From contig JAKUNX010000023.1 of assembly GCA_022451835.1 (NCBI GenBank), forward strand, positions 1 to 19,125: a DNA stretch of 19,125 nucleotides, in the 5' to 3' direction. Shown here piece after piece: positions 1 through 6,874 of this stretch. Under the pieces are notes generated by a model. That model made no database searches. It was given only the letters and a program-made list of their open reading frames with translations, and was not told where the DNA came from. The position numbers and the translations under genes are program-made. How positions within the stretch are numbered: the stretch's first letter is position 1; every line of letters starts with the position of its first letter. This DNA is from Candidatus Poseidoniaceae archaeon (GTDB taxonomy: Archaea; Thermoplasmatota; Poseidoniia; Poseidoniales; Poseidoniaceae).

Positions 1-914
1 CTGGGTATGATACTTCTCAAGAAGATAGTGAAACTACGGAAGAAATTGCTGAAGAAGCGGTTGAACAAGAAGATAGTGAAACTACGGAAGAAATTGCTGA
101 AGAAGATAGTTCTAATGAAGAAAAAGAGTTTGAGGAAGTTGCGACAACTGAATTGTCTGAAGTTCAAAGTGAGGAAGATATCGTTGCCAAGGAGGCTGAA
201 ATTGCTCGGCTATCCGCAGAAGTAGATCGATTAAGAAGTTCTATGAGTGGCGCAGCTGACATAATAGAAGAGTTAGAAAATCCACCAATGCCACCAATGA
301 TTCATGAAGATTTAGTTATTGGCGCACATATTGTTGCTGATATGGCAAGAATGGCTCGTCAATTGGACAGAGATGGCCTGGTAAGAGCAGCGATGGGTTC
401 TATTGCTATGCTTCATCCCGATAGATTAGATGTATTAATTTCGACTAAACAGAAGGCTTTGCTGCCGAGGATGAATGAACAAGATATCTGTGCTGGTAAA
501 TTAAATTCAGATCCGCCTAGAGGAGCACCAGAAGATTGGCGCGTCTTAGAAGTATTACTTGCTTCGACAAGTATTGTTACGGGAGGGCCAGCTGCAGTAA
601 TCCATTGCCATGGAGCATATGCTACCGCTGTGAGTTGTGAAAAAGACCTTGTTTTAATGCAACCTATTGACGAAATTGGCAAAGAACATATTGGAAAGGT
701 AATTATTGTCGATCCAGATGATGAAAACCCCCGTGAATTCCTTCGCCAGGTTGCCGAAGCACTCAATCAAGGTGGCATGCGCTGTGTCGTTATTCGCGGC
801 AATGGCGCATACGCGGTTGGTGCCGACTTAGATCAAGCATGGGCTAATGCAGCAATGCTCGAGCATAGTATGAAAATTATCATGCTTGCCCGACAAGCAA
901 ATCTAAAAATATGA
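1..914 (+). CDS. Class II aldolase/adducin-like protein with acidic N-terminal region (5' end cut off by the window)
   Basis: The open frame (codons starting at base 3) enters from the left edge, so the true start lies outside. The visible N-terminal ~65 residues are very acidic and include a duplicated 13-residue block. The rest (from about base 255) resembles the class II aldolase/adducin fold, the family of metal-dependent fuculose-phosphate aldolases and ribulose-phosphate epimerases. The metal-binding His-x-His (His-Cys-His) is at 603-611, followed by Ala-Tyr-Ala-Thr-Ala as in the family. A Glu at 531-533 sits where the family acid lies. The conserved last segment (about 785-905) is recognisable, but where a third metal His normally precedes Gly there is Asn (801-803). 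Family assignment is fairly sure. Activity is uncertain because of this substitution, so a degenerate or altered-specificity member is possible. An acidic tail in front of this domain is not usual and could mediate interaction or reflect a fused upstream domain. Confidence 0.72.
   Translation, partial: GYDTSQEDSETTEEIAEEAVEQEDSETTEEIAEEDSSNEEKEFEEVATTELSEVQSEEDIVAKEAEIARLSAEVDRLRSSMSGAADIIEELENPPMPPMIHEDLVIGAHIVADMARMARQLDRDGLVRAAMGSIAMLHPDRLDVLISTKQKALLPRMNEQDICAGKLNSDPPRGAPEDWRVLEVLLASTSIVTGGPAAVIHCHGAYATAVSCEKDLVLMQPIDEIGKEHIGKVIIVDPDDENPREFLRQVAEALNQGGMRCVVIRGNGAYAVGADLDQAWANAAMLEHSMKIIMLARQANLKI
18..104 (+). repeat. Exact 39-bp tandem direct repeat, 48-bp period, inside the acidic coding region
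   Basis: Bases 18-56 and 66-104 are identical over 39 bp, separated by 9 bp (57-65). Both are in frame and encode the same 13 residues, beginning Gln-Glu-Asp-Ser-Glu. Because the period is a multiple of three, the repeat lengthens the acidic tract without breaking the frame. It is a recent in-frame duplication in a low-complexity segment. More copies may lie to the left of the window. Confidence 0.9.
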
Positions 915-934
915 TTTTAACTAGATGAGTAAAA

Positions 935-950
935 CACTTATTCATAAGTG
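935..950. other. Short perfect inverted repeat in the spacer before the DUF523 gene
   Basis: CACTTA, a 4-base loop (TTCA), then TAAGTG make a 6-bp perfect dyad in the 55-bp spacer between the aldolase-like stop and the GTG start at 970. It lies 20-35 bases before that GTG, where an archaeal TATA box would sit for a leaderless transcript. It could be an operator, a weak hairpin or chance. No T-run follows to make it a convincing terminator. Confidence 0.25.
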
Positions 951-969
951 AATCGATCAATCGAAAACT

Positions 970-1749
970 GTGTCAAATATACCAAAGATTGGTGTTTCTG
1001 CTTGCTTGGCAGGCCAAAAAGTCCGATACAATGGAGATGCTGCAGAATCTAGAATACTGTCGCGAAAATGGTCAGATCATGTTGAATTAGTACCCATCTG
1101 CCCTGAGGTAGGCATTGGGATGGGCGTGCCTAGGCCTAAAATTAGATTGGTAAAAAATGACGGCAAACTTTCACTCATAAACCCAAAGAATGGCGATGAC
1201 TTTACCGGCAAGATGCTAGAATACTCGGAGATTCAATCCGATTTGTTAGCTTCATCCGGGATTTGTGGATTTGTTTTCAAGAAAGATTCTGCGAGTTGTG
1301 GACTTGATAGGGTCAAAGTATACCGCGGCGATAATCCCCAAGCTGTAAGAGAAGGTCGTGGCTTATTTGCAATGGTATTCACCTCACTTAACCCCCATAT
1401 TCCTGTAATAGAAGAAGGAGGTTTGACGGAACCAAAACAAGCAGAGCATTTTCTCTCTAGAGTCCACTTTTTCCACGAATGGCAGATTTTAGGAAATACC
1501 GGTTGGGATGCCAAAAAAATAATTCAATTTCATAATGAAAACAAGTTATTCTTGCTAAGTCGTGCTCCACAAATAGAGCGATTTCTCGAACGCATGATTG
1601 CTACACGGTTTGACGAGGGAGCGCATCCTGAAAACGTCGCATTAGAGTATATGACTGAAGCACAGCAAGCATTGAATGTACTAACCAAAAAAGGCCGTAT
1701 TGCGCATTATGGAAAGGGAACTGGGGAGATTCTCCCCTCAACTAACTAA
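970..1749 (+). CDS. DUF523-DUF1722 (TudS/YbgA-type) Fe-S protein, reading frame broken near its C-terminus
   Basis: Starts at GTG 970; no Shine-Dalgarno is visible. The N-terminal ~150 residues are a DUF523 domain with Cys12 (S-A-C-L-A-G), Cys44 (P-I-C-P-E) and Cys110 (S-A-S-C-G). Characterised DUF523 proteins (TudS) use three such cysteines to hold an Fe-S cluster that removes sulfur from 2-thiouracil. Glu46 and Ser107 lie in the conserved positions next to them. Residues ~155-250 match the start of DUF1722 (hydrophobic-Phe-His-x3-Lys pattern at I-Q-F-H-N-E-N-K-L). The in-frame product is 259 residues, shorter than the 310-320 usual for the fusion. The missing end is present in the next frame up to 1864 (separate entry). 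A role in thiolated-base salvage or detoxification is inferred from family. No related genes are adjacent. Confidence 0.8.
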   Translation: MSNIPKIGVSACLAGQKVRYNGDAAESRILSRKWSDHVELVPICPEVGIGMGVPRPKIRLVKNDGKLSLINPKNGDDFTGKMLEYSEIQSDLLASSGICGFVFKKDSASCGLDRVKVYRGDNPQAVREGRGLFAMVFTSLNPHIPVIEEGGLTEPKQAEHFLSRVHFFHEWQILGNTGWDAKKIIQFHNENKLFLLSRAPQIERFLERMIATRFDEGAHPENVALEYMTEAQQALNVLTKKGRIAHYGKGTGEILPSTN

Positions 1750-1864
1750 ACCAGAAAAACAAGAAGTTATGCAGTTAATTCACGGATTTAGAGAAGGAAT
1801 ATTACCCCCGATCTGCTCCACTTATCTTGTTAAATCGTTATTTGCAAAAATACAACTTGAATGA
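1727..1864 (+). pseudogene. Out-of-frame C-terminal end of the DUF1722 domain (frameshift remnant)
   Basis: In the frame whose codons begin at 1727, the DNA reads R-F-S-P-Q-L-T-K-P-E-K-Q-E-V-M and then a helix with F-R-E-G-I-L-P-P, up to TGA at 1862-1864. This matches the end of DUF1722/YbgA proteins (G-Y-F-x2-x-L-T-x2-E-K/R-Q-E-L, then Y-R-Q-G-x2-P-L). The upstream gene is in the neighbouring frame and stops at 1749. Skipping one base, most simply one G of the GGGG at 1723-1726, joins the two into a protein of about 297 residues, near family length. The cause may be a real mutation, programmed slippage or a sequencing/assembly error in the G run. Confidence 0.7.
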
Positions 1865-1927
1865 TGAAATTATGAGTCAATTCATCAAGTCTGTACCCCA
1901 GAGATGGGTCTAATGGCTAGAGTATAA

Positions 1928-2302
1928 TCAAAAATATACTTGAATTTGAGAGTCTTGTACTCTTGTTTCATAAATAGTGAGATTCTTCTGCTTTGACATT
2001 TTTCCAACCAACTTCCCATAGGGCGGGAATAACGGGAATGGTGACCACTCAACAAGCTCTCCATCGTCAATTCTGTGAGTAGTTTGGTGCAACGGACATC
2101 TAATGCATCCGTCTTTTACTTTAGCGCCCCATGCTAAAGGCCATCTCATATGGCGGCAAAGCGCTTCAGTGGCAAAGTATTGGTTATCATGCATACCAAG
2201 GAGTATCATTTTCTTATCCACAGTGATCATTTTCTTTTTGCCATTTTTAATTTTCTTTATTGGCAATGCATTTCGCCATTTTGCTTCACTAGTTGCGGAC
2301 AT
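1928..2302 (-). CDS. Rieske [2Fe-2S] ferredoxin-like protein
   Basis: A 124-residue soluble protein with one Rieske domain. The cluster ligands are Cys49-x-His51 and Cys69-x2-His72, spaced by 17 residues, exactly the Rieske pattern (C-R-H-M-R-W-P-L and C-P-L-H). There is no signal peptide or membrane segment, so it is probably a cytoplasmic electron carrier or a component of a reductase/oxygenase, not a respiratory bc1 subunit. ATG at 2302 is chosen because GGAGGT lies 7 bases upstream. ATG 2317 and TTG 2320 are in frame but lie at or before that site. It overlaps the upstream SDR gene by 14 bp, implying translational coupling, so a redox partnership with the SDR is plausible inference. The catalytic partner is not identified. 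Confidence 0.85.
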   Translation of the reverse strand: MSATSEAKWRNALPIKKIKNGKKKMITVDKKMILLGMHDNQYFATEALCRHMRWPLAWGAKVKDGCIRCPLHQTTHRIDDGELVEWSPFPLFPPYGKLVGKMSKQKNLTIYETRVQDSQIQVYF

Positions 2303-3020
2303 TAGCCATACCTCCATCAAGATTCAAAACTTGTCCAGTCAAATTATCAGGAGCACCAGTCAACAACCAGTTAATCGCTGTGGCGATTTCTTCACGCTCA
2401 TTTATCCGTTTCATCGGAATCATTGATACGGCTGCATCGCGTATCGCATCTGATTTCAAAACAGTAGCTCCAAGTCTAGTTTCTGTTAAACCCGGAGCGA
2501 CTGCATTGACTCTGATTTTTCGCTGTGCATAGGTCGCGGCTGCGGCACGTACCATTGCTTCAATGCCGCCCTTTGCCGCTGCAATTGCTTCGTGATTAAC
2601 CAAACCAAGGCTACCTGCGACACTGGAAGTGAATACTAGTCTGCCGCCACCAGAGCGTAACATCGACTTGCTAATCAAAGACAGAGATAGAAAGGCACTA
2701 GTCAGATTTGTTCGAATGATTGATTCAAAATCTTCCAACTTTAAAGCGTGCGGGGGTTTTAGCAATATTGAACCAATTAAGTGGGCGGCTCCAGCAATTC
2801 CCCCATTTCCTTGTTCTTTTGCCACCTCTATTGCTGAAAGTATATCGTCTTCTACCAATCCATCTCCTATCACTACATTAACGCCAGATTGTTTAAGTCC
2901 GTTTACTCTTGATTCGTCACGTGCTAAAACGGTAACATAATGCCCTAAATCTGTTAATTGAGTGATCAATTCAAGTGCAATATCGCTACTACCGCCGACA
3001 ATCAAATAGGATTCTGACAT
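2289..3020 (-). CDS. Short-chain dehydrogenase/reductase family protein, atypical active site
   Basis: A 243-residue Rossmann-fold protein of normal SDR length. The glycine-rich cofactor motif is G-G-S-S-D-I-A (residues 9-15). Asn105 (T-N-L-T-S-A-F) is the structural Asn, Ser132/133 (T-S-S-V-A-G) the catalytic Ser, and V-N-A-V-A-P-G-L-T-E-T (171-181) the conserved proline-glycine segment. The Lys of Tyr-x3-Lys is kept (Lys150), but the Tyr position is Ile146 (H-E-A-I-A-A-A-K). I recall SDR subfamilies with the same H-E-A-I-A-A-A-K signature, so this may be a natural variant, not decay. Substrate unknown; possibilities are an altered reductase or a non-catalytic NAD(P)-binding protein. It lies 45 bp downstream of the GMP synthase subunit gene and overlaps the Rieske gene. 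Confidence 0.85.
   Translation of the reverse strand: MSESYLIVGGSSDIALELITQLTDLGHYVTVLARDESRVNGLKQSGVNVVIGDGLVEDDILSAIEVAKEQGNGGIAGAAHLIGSILLKPPHALKLEDFESIIRTNLTSAFLSLSLISKSMLRSGGGRLVFTSSVAGSLGLVNHEAIAAAKGGIEAMVRAAAATYAQRKIRVNAVAPGLTETRLGATVLKSDAIRDAAVSMIPMKRINEREEIATAINWLLTGAPDNLTGQVLNLDGGMANVRN
2310..2315 (-). promoter_or_regulatory. Shine-Dalgarno GGAGGT deciding the Rieske start
   Basis: On the minus strand GGAGGT lies 7 bases before ATG 2302. The same six bases are the Gly-Gly codons near the end of the SDR gene, so the site is embedded in the upstream coding sequence. Confidence 0.7.
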
Positions 3021-3065
3021 GGTATTGAGTAAATAACTGAACTTTTATATTCGTGTTTCAATTTA

Positions 3066-3659
3066 CTATTTTTCATCTCGATAGATACGGCATATCTCAA
3101 CAAAATTTTCAAACATTTCTTTACCAAACTCCGAGTCATTAACTTCGGGATGAAATTGTAAACCAAAGCGGTCTCCTGCTTCATTTTCCATGCCTTGTAC
3201 TTCACATGAAGGACTACTTGCTGTGATAAAAAACCCTTCTGGAACAACATGAACCTCATCATTGTGAGATTCCCAAACGGTTTGCTGCTCTGCGGTTTTT
3301 TGGAAAATTTTACCACCACCATTTTTTAATTTGATCTCCATTGCACCGAATTCTGGAATTGGAGATTCTCGAGCATCTCCACCATAATGTCTTGCCATGA
3401 ATTGGTGTCCTGCACAAATCCCTAGCACCGGTATATCAAGCTCTAGATATGCCGCGCAATTGCCTAACTCTCCAGTAAGGCCAACTCTTGCAGCCCCACC
3501 TGAGAGAATTATTCCATCAAGTTCTCTAAGATCTTCAACCGGAGTAGTATTATCGATAATTTGAGTGTCGACCTTGAGATAACGTAGCATACGCCACTCT
3601 CTGTGAGTCCACTGTCCACCATTATCAACAACATCGATAACCAATGGTTTGTCAGTCAT
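3066..3659 (-). CDS. guaAA: GMP synthase [glutamine-hydrolysing] subunit A (glutaminase)
   Basis: A 197-residue class I glutamine amidotransferase, the size of the stand-alone archaeal subunit. It releases ammonia from glutamine for the separate ATP-pyrophosphatase subunit that aminates XMP to GMP. The catalytic triad is visible: Cys82 in L-G-I-C-A-G-H-Q, and His170 and Glu172 in L-Q-F-H-P-E-V. Other family marks are L-S-G-G (52-55) and S-H-N-D-E-V (131-136), a conserved segment of archaeal GuaAA. In bacteria and eukaryotes the two activities are fused, so the split form supports an archaeal host. The synthetase subunit (guaAB) is not in the window. The gene begins 9 bp after the upstream membrane protein gene and is probably co-transcribed with it. 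Confidence 0.93.
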   Translation of the reverse strand: MTDKPLVIDVVDNGGQWTHREWRMLRYLKVDTQIIDNTTPVEDLRELDGIILSGGAARVGLTGELGNCAAYLELDIPVLGICAGHQFMARHYGGDARESPIPEFGAMEIKLKNGGGKIFQKTAEQQTVWESHNDEVHVVPEGFFITASSPSCEVQGMENEAGDRFGLQFHPEVNDSEFGKEMFENFVEICRIYRDEK

Positions 3660-3668
3660 TGTTAAGCC

Positions 3669-4055
3669 TCATTCCGCTTGTGATTTACGAGCATGCTTGA
3701 ACGATTGCACGCACAAATATGTGTAAAAAGAGCCTGTTACGAATAACATCAGACTAGAACCTGCAGCATACCCAATACCATCAGACATCACCATGAAGAA
3801 GCGCGTCCCGCCCAAGGCACAAAGCGCCCCTACAGTTACTGCTATATGCATCCATAATTTTTTCTTCTCGGGTTGCATATTGGTTAGAACTCCAGGTATA
3901 ACCATTAATACACCCGCAAATGAGGGAATATAAGATGTAAAAGAGTTTGAATCTGATAAATAAGATACCGCAATACCCCACAAAATCATCATCACACCAT
4001 AACCTATCGTCAAATTTGCCATCGACATTCCCATCGGCTTATACTCGTCTGCCAT
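3669..4055 (-). CDS. Small four-helix membrane protein of unknown function
   Basis: 128 residues with about four hydrophobic helices (roughly 14-32, 42-59, 67-88 and 94-117), separated by short loops. The central loop M-Q-P-E-K-K-K-L-W-M-H and the helix segment G-G-T-R-F-F are the most distinctive parts. There is no signal peptide apart from the first helix and no cofactor motif. I do not recognise a named family. It is the first gene of the leftward series leading to guaAA, SDR and Rieske, with only 9 bp to guaAA. The divergent 80-bp spacer to trm1 should hold both promoters. Confidence 0.75.
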   Translation of the reverse strand: MADEYKPMGMSMANLTIGYGVMMILWGIAVSYLSDSNSFTSYIPSFAGVLMVIPGVLTNMQPEKKKLWMHIAVTVGALCALGGTRFFMVMSDGIGYAAGSSLMLFVTGSFYTYLCVQSFKHARKSQAE

Positions 4056-4135
4056 AAGTAAGGCTCAAACTGAATATCTAAAATTGCTTTGAGAGAATTG
4101 ATGAATGATTGACTACTGGATTAGGACGGTCGCCT

Positions 4136-5479
4136 ATGGATTTGTCAAGTATTCCTGAAGGTTGGCCGGGTAATCTTTGGCTTGAAGGTAAAACCATTGT
4201 TCACCTTCAACCGGAACAAGAAAGGCCTTCGCACATGCCAAGAGGGCCAGCCAAAAAAACCGGGGGAGGATTTCTCAATCCTGCTATGGCTCCATCTAGA
4301 ACAAGGTCTGTACTCTTATTGAAAGATGCTCTTGAACATGATTGGTTAACATCTCAAGACAAACCAATAAGAGCATTTGATGCAATGTGTTCTACTGGGG
4401 TTAGAGTTAGAAGATGGCGTAATGAAATACCAAATGAGTTGCAAAACAGGCTTCGAATCACAGGTAATGATCTAAACGATTTTGCTCTTTCTTGGGCAAT
4501 TAATTCCCACAATCAGAATTTGCCAAAATATACCGAAAACATCGAGATGAATTTTGATCGATATGGTTCGATGACTCATAGAGAACCAGTTAACGGTATT
4601 TTCTTTCAGAAAATGGATGCGAAGTTAGCCATGGCTGATGCATCATATCAATGGATAGATATTGACCCGTTTGGCTCTCCAGTACCATTTATTGATTCTG
4701 CGATACAAAGTCTTGCACGAACTGGTGTGCTCGAAGTAACTGCAACTGATACGGCTGCACTAACCGGTTCTTCTTTGAGTTCTCAAAAACGCCGATATGA
4801 CTCTCAAGGAATTGTCGATGATTATGCTCATGATGATGCGGTAAGGGTATTACTTGGATTAATTGCTAAAGTTGCAGCAATGCATGATAGGGTAATCAAG
4901 CCGATTTTATCTCTATTTGACGGTCATCACGTTCGAGTCAGTGTATTGGTGAAAACCTCAAAGGAAGGAGCTTCTGATTTTCAAAATAATATTGGCTATC
5001 GACTGCGGTGTCTAGATTTGCCGTACAAATTCATCAAATACCCAGATTCCAATCAGATAAAAGATTCCAGTGGCCCATTATGGACAGGTCCGCTAATGGA
5101 CCGAGAAATTGCTGGTAGAATGACCGAGGAAAATGCTATTCAAACTTGCTTACCAAGTGAAGAAGAGTTACAAGTATTAACTGATGGTAAACTCGAGTGG
5201 GATGAAAAGGATGCCGAATATGCGGCTCGTGAAATGGCAAGAAGTGTCAAACATATTGCTAATGCTGCAGATTTGCTAAGTCGCGAGCATCTTTTGCTAA
5301 GCTTGAATGCAATGCCCCGATTAGCGGGTACAAAGGGTGCGCCAAAAATTGATGATGTAGTAAGTGATCTAATCGCGTTAGGCCATAGTGCAGCAAGATA
5401 TCCTGATATGAATCCAATGTTTATCACCGATGCTGAATTCGAAACTGTACTTTCAGTTGTAAGAAAATATCATTTGTGA
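4136..5479 (+). CDS. trm1: tRNA (guanine(26)-N(2))-dimethyltransferase Trm1
   Basis: A SAM-dependent methyltransferase that makes m2,2G at position 26 of tRNA. Counting from ATG 4136 (447 residues), the SAM-binding motif is D-A-M-C-S-T-G-V-R (82-90) and the second acidic site is G-N-D (110-112). The catalytic D-I-D-P-F-G-S lies at 175-181 and the Trm1 signature T-D-T-A-A-L-T-G at 204-211. The N-terminal F-L-N-P-A-M (46-51), followed by R-T-R-S, also fits the family (F-Y-N-P in many). Length is slightly above the archaeal norm. A TTG at 4109 is an alternative start adding nine residues; ATG is preferred because the extra residues are not family-like. The gene ends directly against the PAC2 gene (TGA/TCA, no gap). 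Confidence 0.94.
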   Translation: MDLSSIPEGWPGNLWLEGKTIVHLQPEQERPSHMPRGPAKKTGGGFLNPAMAPSRTRSVLLLKDALEHDWLTSQDKPIRAFDAMCSTGVRVRRWRNEIPNELQNRLRITGNDLNDFALSWAINSHNQNLPKYTENIEMNFDRYGSMTHREPVNGIFFQKMDAKLAMADASYQWIDIDPFGSPVPFIDSAIQSLARTGVLEVTATDTAALTGSSLSSQKRRYDSQGIVDDYAHDDAVRVLLGLIAKVAAMHDRVIKPILSLFDGHHVRVSVLVKTSKEGASDFQNNIGYRLRCLDLPYKFIKYPDSNQIKDSSGPLWTGPLMDREIAGRMTEENAIQTCLPSEEELQVLTDGKLEWDEKDAEYAAREMARSVKHIANAADLLSREHLLLSLNAMPRLAGTKGAPKIDDVVSDLIALGHSAARYPDMNPMFITDAEFETVLSVVRKYHL

Positions 5480-6238
5480 TCAACCGAATGATGGGTCGTT
5501 AAAATCATCTTTTTCATCTGGTGCTGGCAACATTGTCATTGATTTCTCGAAGACTTCTTTTACACTATTTTCAATCTCTCGAGCGTTTTCAAGTAACTCA
5601 GTAAGCGGAATTTCAAGGCCGGTTAAATCACAAACTGCTTCAATTGCTAATGCTGCTGCACGAGCATCTGGGTACATCGGACTTGCTTCTGCTAATAGGG
5701 CAGTAACATCGATTCCCAATCTGTCACCTTCACCTAACAAAAATCCAGTAATCCCGGCAACTATACCTTGCTGAATTGGTTCAATACCTGCATTTTTCAA
5801 CTCATTACGAGCTTTTTCTGATGAGCCAACTCCGTATAATTCTCCCTGATTCAGTTGTTTCTCTGGTGAAACTATTCCGTCAATAATAATCAATTTATCA
5901 AATCCACCTTTAGTATACCACTCTAAAACGGTTGATGCAAACATGATGTCTTGTTTGTCTTGAAACTTTATTTCCGAAGTAAATACGCCTACTCCAGGCC
6001 CTTGATAAACACGTACTGGGTGCTTTGGAACTTCATCTTGGATAAGTGCAACCGCAGGAAAATCAGCGTTCAAAACTGTGCCTAACTGATTGAGACTAAG
6101 TGTTCTAATGATGTGTGATGCAGCGATTACCCCTACCATACCTGCTGTAGTAAACCCTGCTATTGCGATGCCCCCTGTAGTTGGGTCAGCGCCACTTTTG
6201 AGAACCAGAGCGAATCCTTTGAACTCATGGTCAGTCAT
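5480..6238 (-). CDS. PAC2 family protein (archaeal proteasome-assembly-chaperone type), paralogue 1
   Basis: 252 residues matching the PAC2 fold. It has a glycine-rich N-terminal strand-turn-helix (I-A-I-A-G-F-T-T-A-G-M-V-G), then D-F-P-A-V-A-L-I and P-V-R-V-Y. Next come a D-K-L-I-I-I-D-G-I strand, a G-V-G-S-S loop, G-I-V-A-G-I-T-G-F-L-L and the conserved P-M-Y-P-D-A-R-A-A-A-L-A-I segment. Archaeal PbaA/PbaB proteins of this family bind 20S proteasome alpha subunits and act in assembly or activation. A second copy lies at 13825-14625. This one ends Pro-Ser-Phe-Gly, so it lacks a strict HbYX tail but has an aromatic in the penultimate position. TTG 6259 has an AAAGGA 5 bases upstream and is a credible alternative start adding seven residues. 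Confidence 0.85.
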   Translation of the reverse strand: MTDHEFKGFALVLKSGADPTTGGIAIAGFTTAGMVGVIAASHIIRTLSLNQLGTVLNADFPAVALIQDEVPKHPVRVYQGPGVGVFTSEIKFQDKQDIMFASTVLEWYTKGGFDKLIIIDGIVSPEKQLNQGELYGVGSSEKARNELKNAGIEPIQQGIVAGITGFLLGEGDRLGIDVTALLAEASPMYPDARAAALAIEAVCDLTGLEIPLTELLENAREIENSVKEVFEKSMTMLPAPDEKDDFNDPSFG

Positions 6239-6364
6239 GCCAATCAATACCTGCGTCAAGGAATTCCTTTGAAAAGACTACTATCAAAAGGGCTTGAAAA
6301 TCTTTGTTGGTTGCATCATTGTAAAAAGTTATCAATATGGCGCTCTTGGCTGAGTTTGAGAAAC

Positions 6365-6865
6365 ATGTCGGAGTTAAACAAAATTTCGATTCGTGTTGGA
6401 GAATTTGAATTTGAGAGCGAGGGTTCGCAATTAGAAGTTGATGAAAAATTTGCCCAATTTAAAGAAGAGGGGTTTTGGAACATCATTACTGAGAGGCTCG
6501 ATGAAGCCAAAGATATAGCAATTGACAATTCTAATTCTGCCGCACAGGAAAAGTCCTTTTCTGAAAGAGGAAAAAAATTCCATACGCTTATTGAAAACTG
6601 TAGCATTGAAGGAAAACCAGATCAAGTGTTAGGTGCATTGCACTTCCTAAGAGATATTGAGGGTTTAGATGATTGTCCACCTAGAGTGATTAATGCGCTG
6701 TTTGAACAAGCAAATATCGAACCACCAGGTAACTTATCATTATACATAAATCGGCTGCTTGAAAAAAAATTCCTGTCCATTGCAAAAAAGCATGATGACA
6801 AAAATCGATTCGCTGAATTAACCGATGCAGGACGAAAGCATTTACAAAAGAAAGCGGAAAATTGA
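6365..6865 (+). CDS. Conserved archaeal-type protein with C-terminal winged-helix-like domain
   Basis: 166 residues starting at ATG 6365. The N-terminal ~30 residues form a short beta segment (I-R-V-G-E-F-E-F-E-S-E-G) followed by an acidic helix, a pattern I associate with archaeal small regulators. The middle is charged and helical. The C-terminal ~75 residues fit a winged helix: helix V-L-G-A-L-H-F-L, helix P-P-R-V-I-N-A-L-F, recognition-like N-L-S-L-Y-I-N-R-L-L, then a wing ending F-A-E-L-T-D-A-G-R-K-H-L, like the L-T-x2-G-x3-L end of wHTH regulators. DNA binding is inference and no target is visible. The next gene (pentapeptide repeat) follows after 9 bp with its ribosome site overlapping this stop. 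Confidence 0.7.
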   Translation: MSELNKISIRVGEFEFESEGSQLEVDEKFAQFKEEGFWNIITERLDEAKDIAIDNSNSAAQEKSFSERGKKFHTLIENCSIEGKPDQVLGALHFLRDIEGLDDCPPRVINALFEQANIEPPGNLSLYINRLLEKKFLSIAKKHDDKNRFAELTDAGRKHLQKKAEN

Positions 6866-6874
6866 GGCTCCTTT

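Noticed and set aside
18..104. Direct repeats as a possible CRISPR or microsatellite
   Set aside because: Only two copies are seen with a 9-bp gap, and they are in frame within an acidic coding region; a protein-coding duplication explains them.
413..766. Minus-strand open frame opposite the aldolase-like gene
   Set aside because: It is antisense to a conserved coding frame and its translation resembles no protein family.
2103..2426. Plus-strand open frame across the Rieske/SDR junction
   Set aside because: Both minus-strand genes here have clear family motifs; the plus frame has only low-complexity hydrophobic sequence.
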